Assembly (NCBI RefSeq): GCF_004114425.1
Contig: NZ_RDQF01000018.1
Span: forward strand, 83,028 to 147,027
Length of the DNA stretch: 64,000 nt
Direction: 5' to 3'
Origin: Bradyrhizobium vignae
GTDB taxonomy: Bacteria; Pseudomonadota; Alphaproteobacteria; Rhizobiales; Xanthobacteraceae
Shown here: one piece after another, positions 16,654 to 24,594 of the stretch
Position numbering within the stretch: position 1 is the first letter of the stretch
Layout of the letters: every line of letters starts with the position of its first letter
The notes under the pieces: model-generated
What the model saw: only the letters and a program-made list of their open reading frames with translations
Databases searched by the model: none
Told to the model about the DNA's origin: nothing
Translations under genes and position numbers: made by a program

Positions 16654-17637
16654 CTATTGCAGCGGAGCGACGATCGTCTGATGCTTGAACTGTGCGACAT
16701 CTAGCTTCGGCAGCATTCCTGTCTCTGCATAGATATCCAGCATCTTCTGGATCGCGGGGAAGTTTGGTGCTGCGCCCGGATCGCGACCGAAATCGTTGTC
16801 CTTGAGCAGATAGGTCTCGAGCACCGGAACGGGCGCCTTGAGCACTTCGGACACCACCTTCAAGGTTTCCTCGCGGTTGGCCAGCGCCTTCTTCATGCCT
16901 GACGTGATGTCACGGACATAGGCTTTGACCAGCTCCGGATTCTTGTCGACGAAGTCAGCACGGCAGGCTTCCAGGATGTGTACGATGTTCGGCATGGCCT
17001 GGGACAACGAAAACAGCTTCCTGGTGCCGCCCTTCGCCTCCGCGCGCGCGGCAAACGGCTGGTTCATGTTGACCGCATCTACGCGGCCTTGACGCAGCGC
17101 GTCCTCGGAGACGGCAAAGCCGACCTCGACCAGCTTGATGTCCTTGGCCGGATCGACGCCATTCTGTTTCAAGAGCAGATTGAACGGCCCTTGCGTGCCG
17201 CCACCGATCACGGAAATGCCCACCGTCTTGCCCTTGAGATCCGCGATTGTCTTGATGGGCGAGTCATCCTTGACGGCCCAGTAGACCGAGAAACCGCCGG
17301 GCTTCTCGAAAACGTGCTGCGCCACGATATAGGCCTTGAGATTGCCGCCGACCACGCCGTTGGCGAGCGACAGCGGCGCCTGGGTCGCACAGTCCAACGC
17401 ACCGGCCGCCAATGCCTGCGTCATCGGCGCGGTGCCCTGGAATTGGGTCCATTCGATATTGTAGGTCTTACCGATGCTGGGAAATTCGGCCGGCCTGCGC
17501 ATCATCCAATATTTGGATTCCTCGGCCGGAATCGTCCAGCCGACGCGGATCGTCTGCTGCGCCCATGACTGGCTTGCCCCCGCGCTCGCGGCCGCTGCCG
17601 CCCCCAAAGCCAGGATCCACCTCGAAACGGTTCGCAT
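16654..17637 (-). CDS. ABC transporter substrate-binding protein (NMT1/TauA type)
   Basis: This is a 327-residue periplasmic binding protein. The first 26 residues form a signal peptide (charged start, Ala-rich core, ASQSWAQ cleavage region). The mature part has family features GWTIPAEESKYWM and LAAGALDCATQAPL, where the ligand is usually contacted, and KTVGISVIGG. Relatives bind taurine, aliphatic sulfonates, pyrimidine precursors or aromatic acids. It is the first gene of the importer/dehydratase/NicX-like operon, and its promoter faces the plus-strand dehydrogenase at 17802. The ligand is unknown; operon context suggests an aromatic or N-heteroaromatic acid. Confidence 0.88.
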   Translation of the reverse strand: MRTVSRWILALGAAAAASAGASQSWAQQTIRVGWTIPAEESKYWMMRRPAEFPSIGKTYNIEWTQFQGTAPMTQALAAGALDCATQAPLSLANGVVGGNLKAYIVAQHVFEKPGGFSVYWAVKDDSPIKTIADLKGKTVGISVIGGGTQGPFNLLLKQNGVDPAKDIKLVEVGFAVSEDALRQGRVDAVNMNQPFAARAEAKGGTRKLFSLSQAMPNIVHILEACRADFVDKNPELVKAYVRDITSGMKKALANREETLKVVSEVLKAPVPVLETYLLKDNDFGRDPGAAPNFPAIQKMLDIYAETGMLPKLDVAQFKHQTIVAPLQ

Positions 17638-17801
17638 CGTGCCACTCCGCTACTCTGGCGCCGTCCGGCGCCCGCCAACCCGACCGCCTCAAATGTTTCA
17701 TGGTTCAAACAATGAGGCAAGCCATGCGAGCAAGCGCTTTTGCCGTTCGATGTGCAATGTATGGTAAAGCTGCGTCGCATTGCGACAGAAGGAGGCAACC
17801 T

Positions 17802-18728
17802 ATGGCTGATGAGAACAAGGCAAACCCGCAAGGCACCGAGAAGCTCGGCTATCTCGGCCTTGGACTCATGGGAACGCCGATGGCCCGACGCCTGCTCGAG
17901 GCCGGCTATCAAGTCGCTGTCTGGAACCGCTCGGAGGGCAAGGTGGCGCCGCTCGCCAAGGCCGGTGCCCAGCGCGCGGTCACGCCTCGTCATCTCTTGG
18001 TGAACTCGGATATCGTCTTCATGTGCGTGACGGATGCGGCCGCGGTCGAGGAGGTGATCTTCGGACCCGAAGGTCTGGCATCGGCGCCTGGTTCTGGCAA
18101 GCTTGTCGTCGACTTCTCGTCGATTCATCCAGACGCGGCGCGCGATCTTGCAACGCGACTAAAAGACGCCAACGGTGCGGGCTGGATCGACGCGCCGGTA
18201 TCCGGGGGCACGAAGGGCGCCGACGAAGGCACGCTCGCCATCATGGCGGGCGGAGAAGCTGACGACGTCGAGAGGGTGCGGCCCTATGTTCTGGCCATGG
18301 CACGCAGGTTCACTCACATGGGGCCGGTCGGCGCCGGCCAGACCACAAAGCTTTGCAACCAGGTGATCGTCGGATGCGCGATGGCCGTGCTCGCGGAAGC
18401 AACGCGCTTGGCCGCGAACGCCGGAATCGATGCCAATCGATTGCCCGAAGCGCTCGCCGGCGGCTTTGCAGATTCAATCCCGCTCCAGCTGTTCGTGCCA
18501 CGGATGGTGCAGGGCATTCACACCCCGCCGCTCGGCCACATCGCCACGATGCTCAAAGACCTCGATACGGTTGCCGATGTCGCACAGGCGACGTCGACGC
18601 CGGTGCCGATGGCTTCGCTTGCCGGACAGCTCTTCAGGCTAGCGAAGGCCGCGCGAGGTGCGGACGCGGACGCGTTGGAGATCTACAAGCTTTCAGCGGC
18701 AGAGCCCACGCTGTCTAGGGCGACCTGA
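17802..18728 (+). CDS. 3-hydroxyisobutyrate/2-hydroxy-3-oxopropionate-type dehydrogenase
   Basis: This is a 308-residue beta-hydroxyacid dehydrogenase. The Rossmann motif GLGLMGTPMA is near residue 20, the substrate-binding segment is DAPVSGGTKGADEGTL, and the catalytic Lys lies in GAGQTTKLCNQ. The start at 17802 follows a textbook GGAGG site; a longer open frame begins at 17412 but overlaps the binding-protein gene. It is divergent from the importer operon and may share control with it. The family reduces or oxidises short hydroxy acids such as tartronate semialdehyde. The actual substrate here is not known. Confidence 0.9.
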   Translation: MADENKANPQGTEKLGYLGLGLMGTPMARRLLEAGYQVAVWNRSEGKVAPLAKAGAQRAVTPRHLLVNSDIVFMCVTDAAAVEEVIFGPEGLASAPGSGKLVVDFSSIHPDAARDLATRLKDANGAGWIDAPVSGGTKGADEGTLAIMAGGEADDVERVRPYVLAMARRFTHMGPVGAGQTTKLCNQVIVGCAMAVLAEATRLAANAGIDANRLPEALAGGFADSIPLQLFVPRMVQGIHTPPLGHIATMLKDLDTVADVAQATSTPVPMASLAGQLFRLAKAARGADADALEIYKLSAAEPTLSRAT

Positions 18729-18734
18729 AGAGCG

Positions 18735-19298
18735 TTAAGGCGCCTTCTTGCGCTCATCGTCGGCCATGAAGCGACCGAACGCCCCTCTCGCGAAGAGCAG
18801 CGGCTCCGTCGCATTGTAGGTATAGGCTTCGACCGCGCCGAGAAAGATCACGTGGTCGCCGCCATAGTAGCGATTCACGGAGCGGCATTGAAAGGTTGCG
18901 ACGCTCTCGGCGAGCACCGGCGCGTTGCCGAGGCCAGGTGTCCAGCCGACGCCGGTGAACTTGTCATCCGACGATTTAGCGAATTTGTTCGCAAGTTCTT
19001 GTTGCGAAGCGCCAAGAACGTTGACGCTGAAATGGCTGGCGTTCTGGAAGATGATCAGGCTCGAGGAATAGACGACGAGGCTCCACAGAACTAGCGGAGG
19101 ATTCAGCGAGACCGAGGCGAACGAATTGCACGTCAGTCCGTAGGGCTTGCCGTCGGGCGCTGCCGCCGTGATGATGGTCACGCCCGTTGCGTAGGTTCCG
19201 AGCGCGTTGCGAAAGTCGCGAGGATCGATCTGGGAGCTGTCGCTAGCGAACTCGTTAGCGGGATCGGGAGCACGGGGCTGCTTCGGCAGATCATTCAT
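18735..19298 (-). CDS. Flavin reductase family protein
   Basis: This is a 187-residue FMN-binding split-barrel flavin reductase (HpaC/HsaB-like). Family hallmarks are FRNALGTYATGVTIIT, YGLTCNSFASVSLNPPL, and the conserved HVIFLGAVEAY near the C-terminus. It would supply reduced flavin to the adjacent acyl-CoA-dehydrogenase-fold monooxygenase, whose stop lies nine bases upstream. The pair thus looks like a two-component monooxygenase. No signal or membrane segment is present. Confidence 0.9.
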   Translation of the reverse strand: MNDLPKQPRAPDPANEFASDSSQIDPRDFRNALGTYATGVTIITAAAPDGKPYGLTCNSFASVSLNPPLVLWSLVVYSSSLIIFQNASHFSVNVLGASQQELANKFAKSSDDKFTGVGWTPGLGNAPVLAESVATFQCRSVNRYYGGDHVIFLGAVEAYTYNATEPLLFARGAFGRFMADDERKKAP

Positions 19299-19307
19299 CG
19301 GCCGACC

Positions 19308-20537
19308 TCACAGCGTGAGATTCTCGGACGGCAGGCCCAGCGCCACCCGTCCATAATTGGTCCCCGCCGCATCGAAATTGAACGCGAGATGCGAGTTGAT
19401 CGCGTGTGCATCACGGAACTGCCGCTGCAACACGCCGGTCGTGAACAGACCCCGCGCGCCGCTCGCGGCAAACAGCATCGAGACCGCGTCCGTGCACAAG
19501 TTCACTGAAAAAGATCCGTCGCGCCGATATCTGGTCTTGGTCGCCATGTCAGGGATATGGCCGCACCGTGCGTCCTCCATGGCCTGGAGACACGCCGACC
19601 GCATGATCAGGCGTGCGGCATCGATCTTGGCCGAGGCTTCCGCGATCTTGATCTGGGTGCTCTGAAAATCGCTCAGCTTGGCCCGGTTGTAGGTCGAAAT
19701 GCGATGGCGTGCGATCTCCGTGTAATCGTCGAGACACGCCTGCGCATTGCCGAGCGCAACGCCGGAGAGGACGTAAGGAAATAGCGAGAACACGGGGAGC
19801 GCATACAGCGGATTCGGGTTGACCTTGCTTCCGGGTGTCGGGCCTCCGGCAAGGTCCCCGACGGCGACCGACATATGGTCAGCCACGAAGGCGTCCCTGA
19901 CCTCCACGTCGCAAGATCCCGTCCCGCGCAGTCCGGCCACGTTCCAAGTGTCCAGCACCTTGTAATCGCCTTTCGGCACCAGAAAAATTCGATACTCGAT
20001 GCCGTCCGCCTCGTCGTCGGAGTAGACCACGCTTGCAAGCATATTCCATTCGCAGGAGGCAACGCCCGAGGAGAATGGCCAGCTACCGTGCAGCCGGTAT
20101 CCGCCCTCGACCCGCGTGGCGCGTCCGGCGGGAAAAATGAATGAGGATGCGATCAGAGCGTCCGGATCGCGGCCCCAGACCAGATCCTGCGCCTTCTGCT
20201 CGAACATGCCGAGCATCCAGTGATGGCTCGCCAGATTGGCGAGATTCCAGGCTACCGACGCATCCGCCTGCCCGAGCAGCTCGGCGCAATCGACGAGAGC
20301 AACATAGTCGAGCTCGGCCCCGCCAATCCGGGCTGGTTGGAGCATTCGGAACAGGCCAGCGTCATGAAGATCGATCTCGGTTTCCGAGGGGAGCTGCCGC
20401 AGCTCCTCCGTCCGCGCCGCCCGCTCGCGTAATCGCGGCATGAGACCGCGGGCCTTCGCGATCATTGCCGCATAGGCGCCTTCGCCGGCTTCCGGCGCGG
20501 CGGACCGTCCCATGCTCGGCTTTCGATCCGGCGCCAT
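19308..20537 (-). CDS. Flavin-dependent monooxygenase, acyl-CoA dehydrogenase fold (HsaA/HpaA-C2-like)
   Basis: This is a 409-residue protein of the two-component monooxygenase branch of the acyl-CoA dehydrogenase superfamily. Typical features are ASVAWNLANLASHHW, the beta-domain segment VEGGYRLHGSWPFSSG, and LRGTGSCDVEV, where dehydrogenases have a similar flavin-contact motif. The neighbouring flavin reductase and the family's known use of FMNH2 or FADH2 support oxygenation, probably of a phenol-like ring. Relatives act on p-hydroxyphenylacetate and steroid phenols. An alternative is a true acyl-CoA dehydrogenase. It follows the CoA-transferase gene by 125 bases. Confidence 0.83.
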   Translation of the reverse strand: MAPDRKPSMGRSAAPEAGEGAYAAMIAKARGLMPRLRERAARTEELRQLPSETEIDLHDAGLFRMLQPARIGGAELDYVALVDCAELLGQADASVAWNLANLASHHWMLGMFEQKAQDLVWGRDPDALIASSFIFPAGRATRVEGGYRLHGSWPFSSGVASCEWNMLASVVYSDDEADGIEYRIFLVPKGDYKVLDTWNVAGLRGTGSCDVEVRDAFVADHMSVAVGDLAGGPTPGSKVNPNPLYALPVFSLFPYVLSGVALGNAQACLDDYTEIARHRISTYNRAKLSDFQSTQIKIAEASAKIDAARLIMRSACLQAMEDARCGHIPDMATKTRYRRDGSFSVNLCTDAVSMLFAASGARGLFTTGVLQRQFRDAHAINSHLAFNFDAAGTNYGRVALGLPSENLTL

Positions 20538-20662
20538 TCGTGTCCCTCAATTTCACGTATTTATGCGGCCGCCCCTTCGCCAAATCAAGCCAATGCAGCC
20601 GGCATTGCAAAGCATCGATCCGCGCGCTGCACGTGCCTGGTGCCATGGGACCGTCCTTGGGC

Positions 20663-21931
20663 TCACGTCGGCGTCGAGGGCCTGCCGGAACCAAACACAC
20701 CTTTCTGGGTAAACTCCGTGATCCGACGTTCGTCGTAACCGAGGATGTTGCGCAAGACGTCCTCGGTATGCTCGCCCAACAGGGGCGCCGCAACGGGATC
20801 GATCGCGGCGGTTAGGCTCATGGTAATGGGCGGCTCGATGTTGGGCACCCATTCCGCTGTAGGGTGCGGAATCCGGTTCAGGCGATGGCGCTCGCGAGCC
20901 TCGGGCGCATTGAAACCCTCCTCGACCGTCCGGAGATAGCCGACCGGGATATTCGCCAGCTTCATCTTCGCCATCCAGTTCTCCAGAGTATCGCTGGCAA
21001 AGACCTCTGCAATGGCTGCCCGCAAGAGCTCCTTGTTCTCCGAACGAGCTTTGCGCGTGGCAAACCGCGGATCGGAGATGAGATCGGGCCGATTCAGGAC
21101 CTCGACCACGAGCCGGCGGTAGAGCCGGTCGTTGGCGCATGCCATGTAGAGCGGCCCGTCAGAGGCCTCGTAGACGCCGACGGTGGGAGAGCCGCTCGGC
21201 GAATTGCCGAACCGGCCGGGATTTTCGCCATTGATGAGATAGGCCATGCCATAGAAGCCGGTCATCGCCATCGCGATATCGAACAGGGCGACTTCGACAT
21301 GTTGGCCGCGGCCGAGCCGGTCGCGCGCCAGCAACGCCAACAGGATTGCATTGCAGGCAGACATGCCTGTCGCCATGTCCACGATGGGCGGACCGGTACG
21401 AACCGCTGGGCCGTCGGCAAATCCGTTGAGCGACATGAAGCCGCTTTCCGCCTGCGTGATGGGATCGAAGCCCGGACGCGAGGCAAACGGTCCGGTACGT
21501 CCGTAGGCGGAGATCGAGCAATAGACCAGCCGAGGATTGAGTGGCGCGACCGACTCATAGTCGAGCCCGAACTTCTTCATGACCCCACTCGAAAAATTCT
21601 CCACCACCACATCTGCTTTGCGGATGAGATGCAGCGCGATCTCTCGAGCCTCCGGCACGGCAAGGTCGAGCGCAATGCCGCGCTTGTTGCGGTTCAGGCT
21701 GAGATAGGCGGCGCTTTCGCCGCCAATCTCGGCGTGCTCATAAGCACGCGTGTCGTCGCCGCCGTCGGGATTCTCGATCTTTATGACGTGCGCACCATAA
21801 TCGGCGAGCGTCTGGGTGCAGGCCGGCCCGGCGACCACGCGCGTGAAATCGACGACCAGCAGACCATCGAGCGCACTCGGCCCTCCCGTCCCTCGCGACG
21901 AACGTACCGGCAGATGAGGCTTGGTGGGCAT
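20663..21931 (-). CDS. CaiB/BaiF family CoA-transferase
   Basis: This is a 422-residue class III CoA-transferase that moves CoA between carboxylic acids through an aspartyl-CoA intermediate. N-terminal LDGLLVVDFTRVVAGP and the active-site region NRNKRGIALDL are typical, and the catalytic Asp is expected in the DPITQAESGFM segment. The start at 21931 is chosen because AAGGGAGAG lies just upstream. It heads the operon with the two-component monooxygenase. It may provide a second CoA-activation route for the island's substrate without ATP. Confidence 0.9.
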   Translation of the reverse strand: MPTKPHLPVRSSRGTGGPSALDGLLVVDFTRVVAGPACTQTLADYGAHVIKIENPDGGDDTRAYEHAEIGGESAAYLSLNRNKRGIALDLAVPEAREIALHLIRKADVVVENFSSGVMKKFGLDYESVAPLNPRLVYCSISAYGRTGPFASRPGFDPITQAESGFMSLNGFADGPAVRTGPPIVDMATGMSACNAILLALLARDRLGRGQHVEVALFDIAMAMTGFYGMAYLINGENPGRFGNSPSGSPTVGVYEASDGPLYMACANDRLYRRLVVEVLNRPDLISDPRFATRKARSENKELLRAAIAEVFASDTLENWMAKMKLANIPVGYLRTVEEGFNAPEARERHRLNRIPHPTAEWVPNIEPPITMSLTAAIDPVAAPLLGEHTEDVLRNILGYDERRITEFTQKGVFGSGRPSTPT

Positions 21932-22048
21932 CGACAGCGCTCTCCCTTGCATCGGCTCATGGCCGCCGAATTTCCTGCAAGAGCAAACTTAAAGCCTGAC
22001 GCTGCCAACTTCGCAAGTGTTTCACCCGCATTGCCTATAAACGCAAAA

Positions 22049-22080
22049 GAAGCCCGGCAGCCGTCGGGCTGCCGGGCTTC
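22049..22080 (-). terminator. Rho-independent terminator (minus strand)
   Basis: A perfect 14-bp stem with a four-base loop (GAAGCCCGGCAGCC and its complement) is followed on the minus strand by TTTT. There is no T-run on the plus strand. It lies 84 bases downstream of the stop of the truncated acetyltransferase remnant and was probably its terminator. Confidence 0.75.
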
Positions 22081-22164
22081 TCGCCATCCTGCGCATACAG
22101 GCTACGCCACAACTCTGATGAACCATACACACCGCGTTCCGCGTCGCGGGAAACGCTCCAGCGC

Positions 22165-22330
22165 TCACCGTAGCCACTTTCTCCAGTAAAGTGTATGCGA
22201 CCAGGCCCAAAGTACCTCGGGCTCAAAGAGCCGATAACCTGACTGGATGAAGTTATTGGCAGACACGGGATTGTCTGTCGTATCCGAAACGACACTGTCC
22301 CATTCCCCTCTCGTCGAGCGGGCGCAAGAT
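22165..22330 (-). pseudogene. C-terminal remnant of a GNAT-family acetyltransferase
   Basis: A minus-strand frame ending at 22165 reads EWDSVVSDTTDNPVSANNF, then a segment with GYRLFEPEVLW, and ends YWRKWLR. The SANNFI..GYRLFEP..W...YWRK pattern is typical of the C-terminus of GNAT acetyltransferases. Upstream of about 22330 the family similarity stops and no start with a ribosome site is visible, so the N-terminal two thirds are missing. A terminator still follows. The assignment rests on motif memory only. Confidence 0.5.
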
Positions 22331-22548
22331 GGCTCTGGACTCATGCCAATGCAGCTGTCGAGGCGAAGACGCGCGGGCTGAGCCTCGCCACCGGAGGCGC
22401 CCCGGCGATCGAGCCGGCACTGTCGCCGTATCGCGAGCGCGGCTTCAGCAATAGCGAGGCGTTCGCCGATGGGCCGAGCGCCTTCAAACAGTTTGCTGGA
22501 CGTTGTGCTTCAATCCGCCCCAATGCAAGAAATCTGCACCGCATCCTG
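22331..22548. other. No confident gene
   Basis: This stretch lies between the acetyltransferase remnant and a small gene. It has GC-rich open frames on both strands but no start with a ribosome site and no motif I recognise. Confidence 0.4.
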
Positions 22549-22716
22549 TCACGCGAAGTCGTCGTCCGCTTCTTGCTTCGAAGGCGCGTCCTGCGTCTTG
22601 CGTCCAAGAAACGTATCGGGTGGCGGTTGCTTCAACAACTCGCGGCATTCGCGCACGATCTGCCGCATGTATTCGGCCTGCTCATGTTCGACAGGCAATG
22701 GCCGATAGACCCGCAT
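22549..22716 (-). CDS. Small conserved hypothetical protein
   Basis: This 55-residue protein has no recognised domain. It starts MRVYRPLPVEHEQAEYM and contains CRELLKQPPPDTFLGRK, a pattern I associate with short Bradyrhizobium hypothetical proteins. The start at 22716 has AAGGGAG at good spacing; a longer frame from 22920 adds an improbable basic N-terminus. The sequence is hydrophilic, probably helical, without a signal peptide. Function is unknown. Confidence 0.65.
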   Translation of the reverse strand: MRVYRPLPVEHEQAEYMRQIVRECRELLKQPPPDTFLGRKTQDAPSKQEADDDFA

Positions 22717-23040
22717 CTGGTGCTCCCTTCGCTTTTGCAGGCGGGAGCGCGCTCGGTCTCTCAGCCACCGACGCCCACGGACGAAAGCCTTGGCCGGTGA
22801 TGTCCTACAAACTAGCTGGAGTCGCTTCGGTTCAAAAATGAACTTTGGTGTCACGCGCGCAAGATGAGTAAGTGGCGCAAACGACTGAACTTGCACCTGA
22901 AAATTTAATACGCGCAACATATCAAATGATGTGACTCCGCTTTGCCAGGAGCATAAGGTTAAGCCATCAAGGCTTGAGGCATCGATCGGCGATGAGAACG
23001 CCAGTTGCGCTCCCGCCCTACTCCAACGAGGAGCCGCGCC
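22717..23040. other. Intergenic region, nothing identified
   Basis: This is a 324-base divergent spacer between two small genes. It includes a more AT-rich part near 22830-22970 that may hold both promoters. No clear hairpin or operator was seen. Confidence 0.4.
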
Positions 23041-23241
23041 ATGCTGAAGCGGCGTCGTTTCAAACAGACCACGACACTGAACGAAAGACTCGCGGACGAG
23101 GCCGCTCGCTGCCGCGCGGAAGCGCGCACACTGGCACCGGGCCGCCGCCGTGAGATGCTGCTGCGTCAGGCGCGGCAGGACGAGACGGCCATGCAGATCG
23201 AGGCCTGGCTCCGCTCGCCCGGCCTGAGGGCGCCGACATGA
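23041..23241 (+). CDS. Small basic hypothetical protein
   Basis: This 66-residue Arg-rich, strongly helical protein starts MLKRRRFKQTT and contains GRRREMLLRQARQDE. The ATG at 23041 has GAGGAG upstream. Its stop overlaps the start of the next small gene (ATGA), so the two are translationally coupled. No domain is recognised, and the composition could suit nucleic-acid or protein binding. Confidence 0.7.
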   Translation: MLKRRRFKQTTTLNERLADEAARCRAEARTLAPGRRREMLLRQARQDETAMQIEAWLRSPGLRAPT

Positions 23242-23459
23242 CGCAGCAATATCGCGCTTATCTCGTCGGCGAGAACGGCGTCTTCCGCTCCGCCGAAGCC
23301 TTTGAAGCCTCGTCCGATTCCTCTGCCTTGGCCTTTGCGAAGCAGTTCACGCGGCTGGGCAAGGTCGAGGTCTGGCAACTCGGCCGGAAGATCGCCGTGC
23401 TGGAGTCCGAGCAGTCTCGGCTACTCGAGCCAACCCGCCCGACACTGACGCGTCAATGA
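23238..23459 (+). CDS. Small hypothetical protein
   Basis: This 73-residue protein starts MTQQYRAYLVGENGVFR and has an alternating beta-like N-terminus followed by a helix (SDSSALAFAKQF) and a strand (VEVWQLGRKIAVLE). It resembles short single-domain hypothetical proteins common in rhizobia. It forms a two-gene unit with the preceding basic protein through a four-base overlap. Function is unknown. Confidence 0.7.
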   Translation: MTQQYRAYLVGENGVFRSAEAFEASSDSSALAFAKQFTRLGKVEVWQLGRKIAVLESEQSRLLEPTRPTLTRQ

Positions 23460-23486
23460 TCGCGTGCGTGCGATCGCAACACCCCC

Positions 23487-23617
23487 TCACTCCTCCGCAA
23501 GCTTGCGCTCGATCTCGGCGAACGAGCGCTGCACGCCGACTGCGACATCGTGCTGGTCGAGTGCGTCGCGCTGGAGCACGCGCAGGCCGTGCCCACGGGC
23601 GCTGGCCGGCGCCGTGT
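23487..23617 (-). pseudogene. Coding-like C-terminal fragment, family unknown
   Basis: The minus-strand frame ending at 23487 reads GLRVLQRDALDQHDVAVGV, then a segment containing FAEIERKLAEE before the stop. Its composition looks like a real helical protein end. The frame runs on upstream into low-quality Pro/Arg-rich sequence with no credible start, so it is probably a remnant. Confidence 0.35.
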
Positions 23618-23835
23618 TCAAAAACTGGTTCGATGACGCCCTTGGCGGAGCGGGATGGCCTTGGGATCGCCCCTGGCGATCAGGAGCCGCAACAGGCTCT
23701 GACATTCGGCCAAACCGGGCATGGCCTCTCTCACCTTTGCTGCGATCTCGGCTTCGGCCGCTTGACCGGCTGGGTATGGATACCGAACAGCGCCAGCAAC
23801 AGCGCGACTTCTTCCTTCGAACCGATCTGGATCAT
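23618..23835 (-). pseudogene. Frameshifted small gene, family unknown
   Basis: An ATG at 23835 with an excellent CAGGAGAG site begins MIQIGSKEEVALLLALFGIHTQ. This frame ends soon at 23731. A neighbouring frame then continues coding-like sequence (AEAEIAAKVREAMPGLAECQ, then SLLRLLIARGDPKAIPL) to a stop at 23618. A one-base indel near 23770-23785 would join them into a protein of about 72 residues. Either the gene is decayed or the sequence has an error. The 34-residue short product is an alternative. Confidence 0.5.
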
Positions 23836-24048
23836 GATTGTCTCTCCTGTTCGCTCCGTTGGTCGGGGCTTGGCCCGGTGGAGTTCAGGACGATCCGGTT
23901 TCAGCAATGTTTCAGGCGTGTTTCGTCGGGGCGATCTGCGGCGACAGGCCCCACAAAGCCACACGACAAAAGCCCCGCGATGCGGGGCCTTTCATCCCGA
24001 GCGCCAGCCATCGTCGCGACGCCGGCGCTCGCCTATGGTCTCATTTTG

Positions 24049-24491
24049 CCAGTGTTTTGTCCGGTCGGGGCAAACTTTATCTCAAATGCAGCAAAGCGGA
24101 TTCGGCGAAACGAAATCTCTCCGCGTCATGCTGGGACATGTCGTCTGGAACGGCGGCAAGCCGGAGAGATCTACAATGTACTACGTCGCTGCTGCATTGC
24201 TGGTGCTGTCGGGACTATTCTATTCCGCGAGCCATCATGAGCTCGGCCAATTCGGAGCAGACGCGTGCAGTTATGGCGGCACCTTCTGCGACAATCCGGT
24301 GGTCCTTTTCACCGGCGCGGCGCTGGCCGCCGCCTGGGGCATGCTCGTCAGCGTCAAGTAGGACGCTGGGCGCAGCACCACTTCCATGCGGCATCCGCCA
24401 CCGCCACCGGGCGCGAAGCCTGGCGAACGGGCGTGACGTCCTGAATTGCTCGATGATGGCAATCTACCCCTGTTTTGCCCGACGGAGCAAG
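24049..24491 (+). repeat. Two related sequences flanking a small membrane gene
   Basis: The first copy (24049-24074) reads CCAGTGTTTTGTCCGGTCGG then GGCAA. The second (24467-24491) reads CCCCTGTTTTGCCCGACGGA then GCAA. Both share TGTTTTG-CCG-CGG-GCAA in the same orientation and flank the gene at 24176-24361. They may be copies of a dispersed intergenic element. Confidence 0.45.
24176..24361 (+). CDS. Small membrane protein, hypothetical
   Basis: This 61-residue protein has an N-terminal hydrophobic helix (MYYVAAALLVLSGLFY), a short polar loop with two Cys (ACSYGGTFCDNP), and a second hydrophobic helix (VVLFTGAALAAAWGMLV). It therefore looks like a two-pass inner-membrane protein with a possible disulfide in a periplasmic loop. 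The start at 24176 has GGAGAG upstream, and longer upstream frames are shadows. Similar short proteins are common in Bradyrhizobium; function is unknown. Confidence 0.7.
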   Translation: MYYVAAALLVLSGLFYSASHHELGQFGADACSYGGTFCDNPVVLFTGAALAAAWGMLVSVK

Positions 24492-24594
24492 CAGACTTAG
24501 CATTATCAGAAATGCGCGGCTCGCGTGGCCGGGAACTTTCATTCCCTCGTCGGCATTTGCTATGAAGATACAACCCTGACTGAGGCCCCCTTCC

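Noticed and set aside
21986..21999. Half-site resembling the AT-rich palindrome upstream of the CoA-transferase
   Set aside because: Only 8 of 18 positions match, near the level expected by chance.
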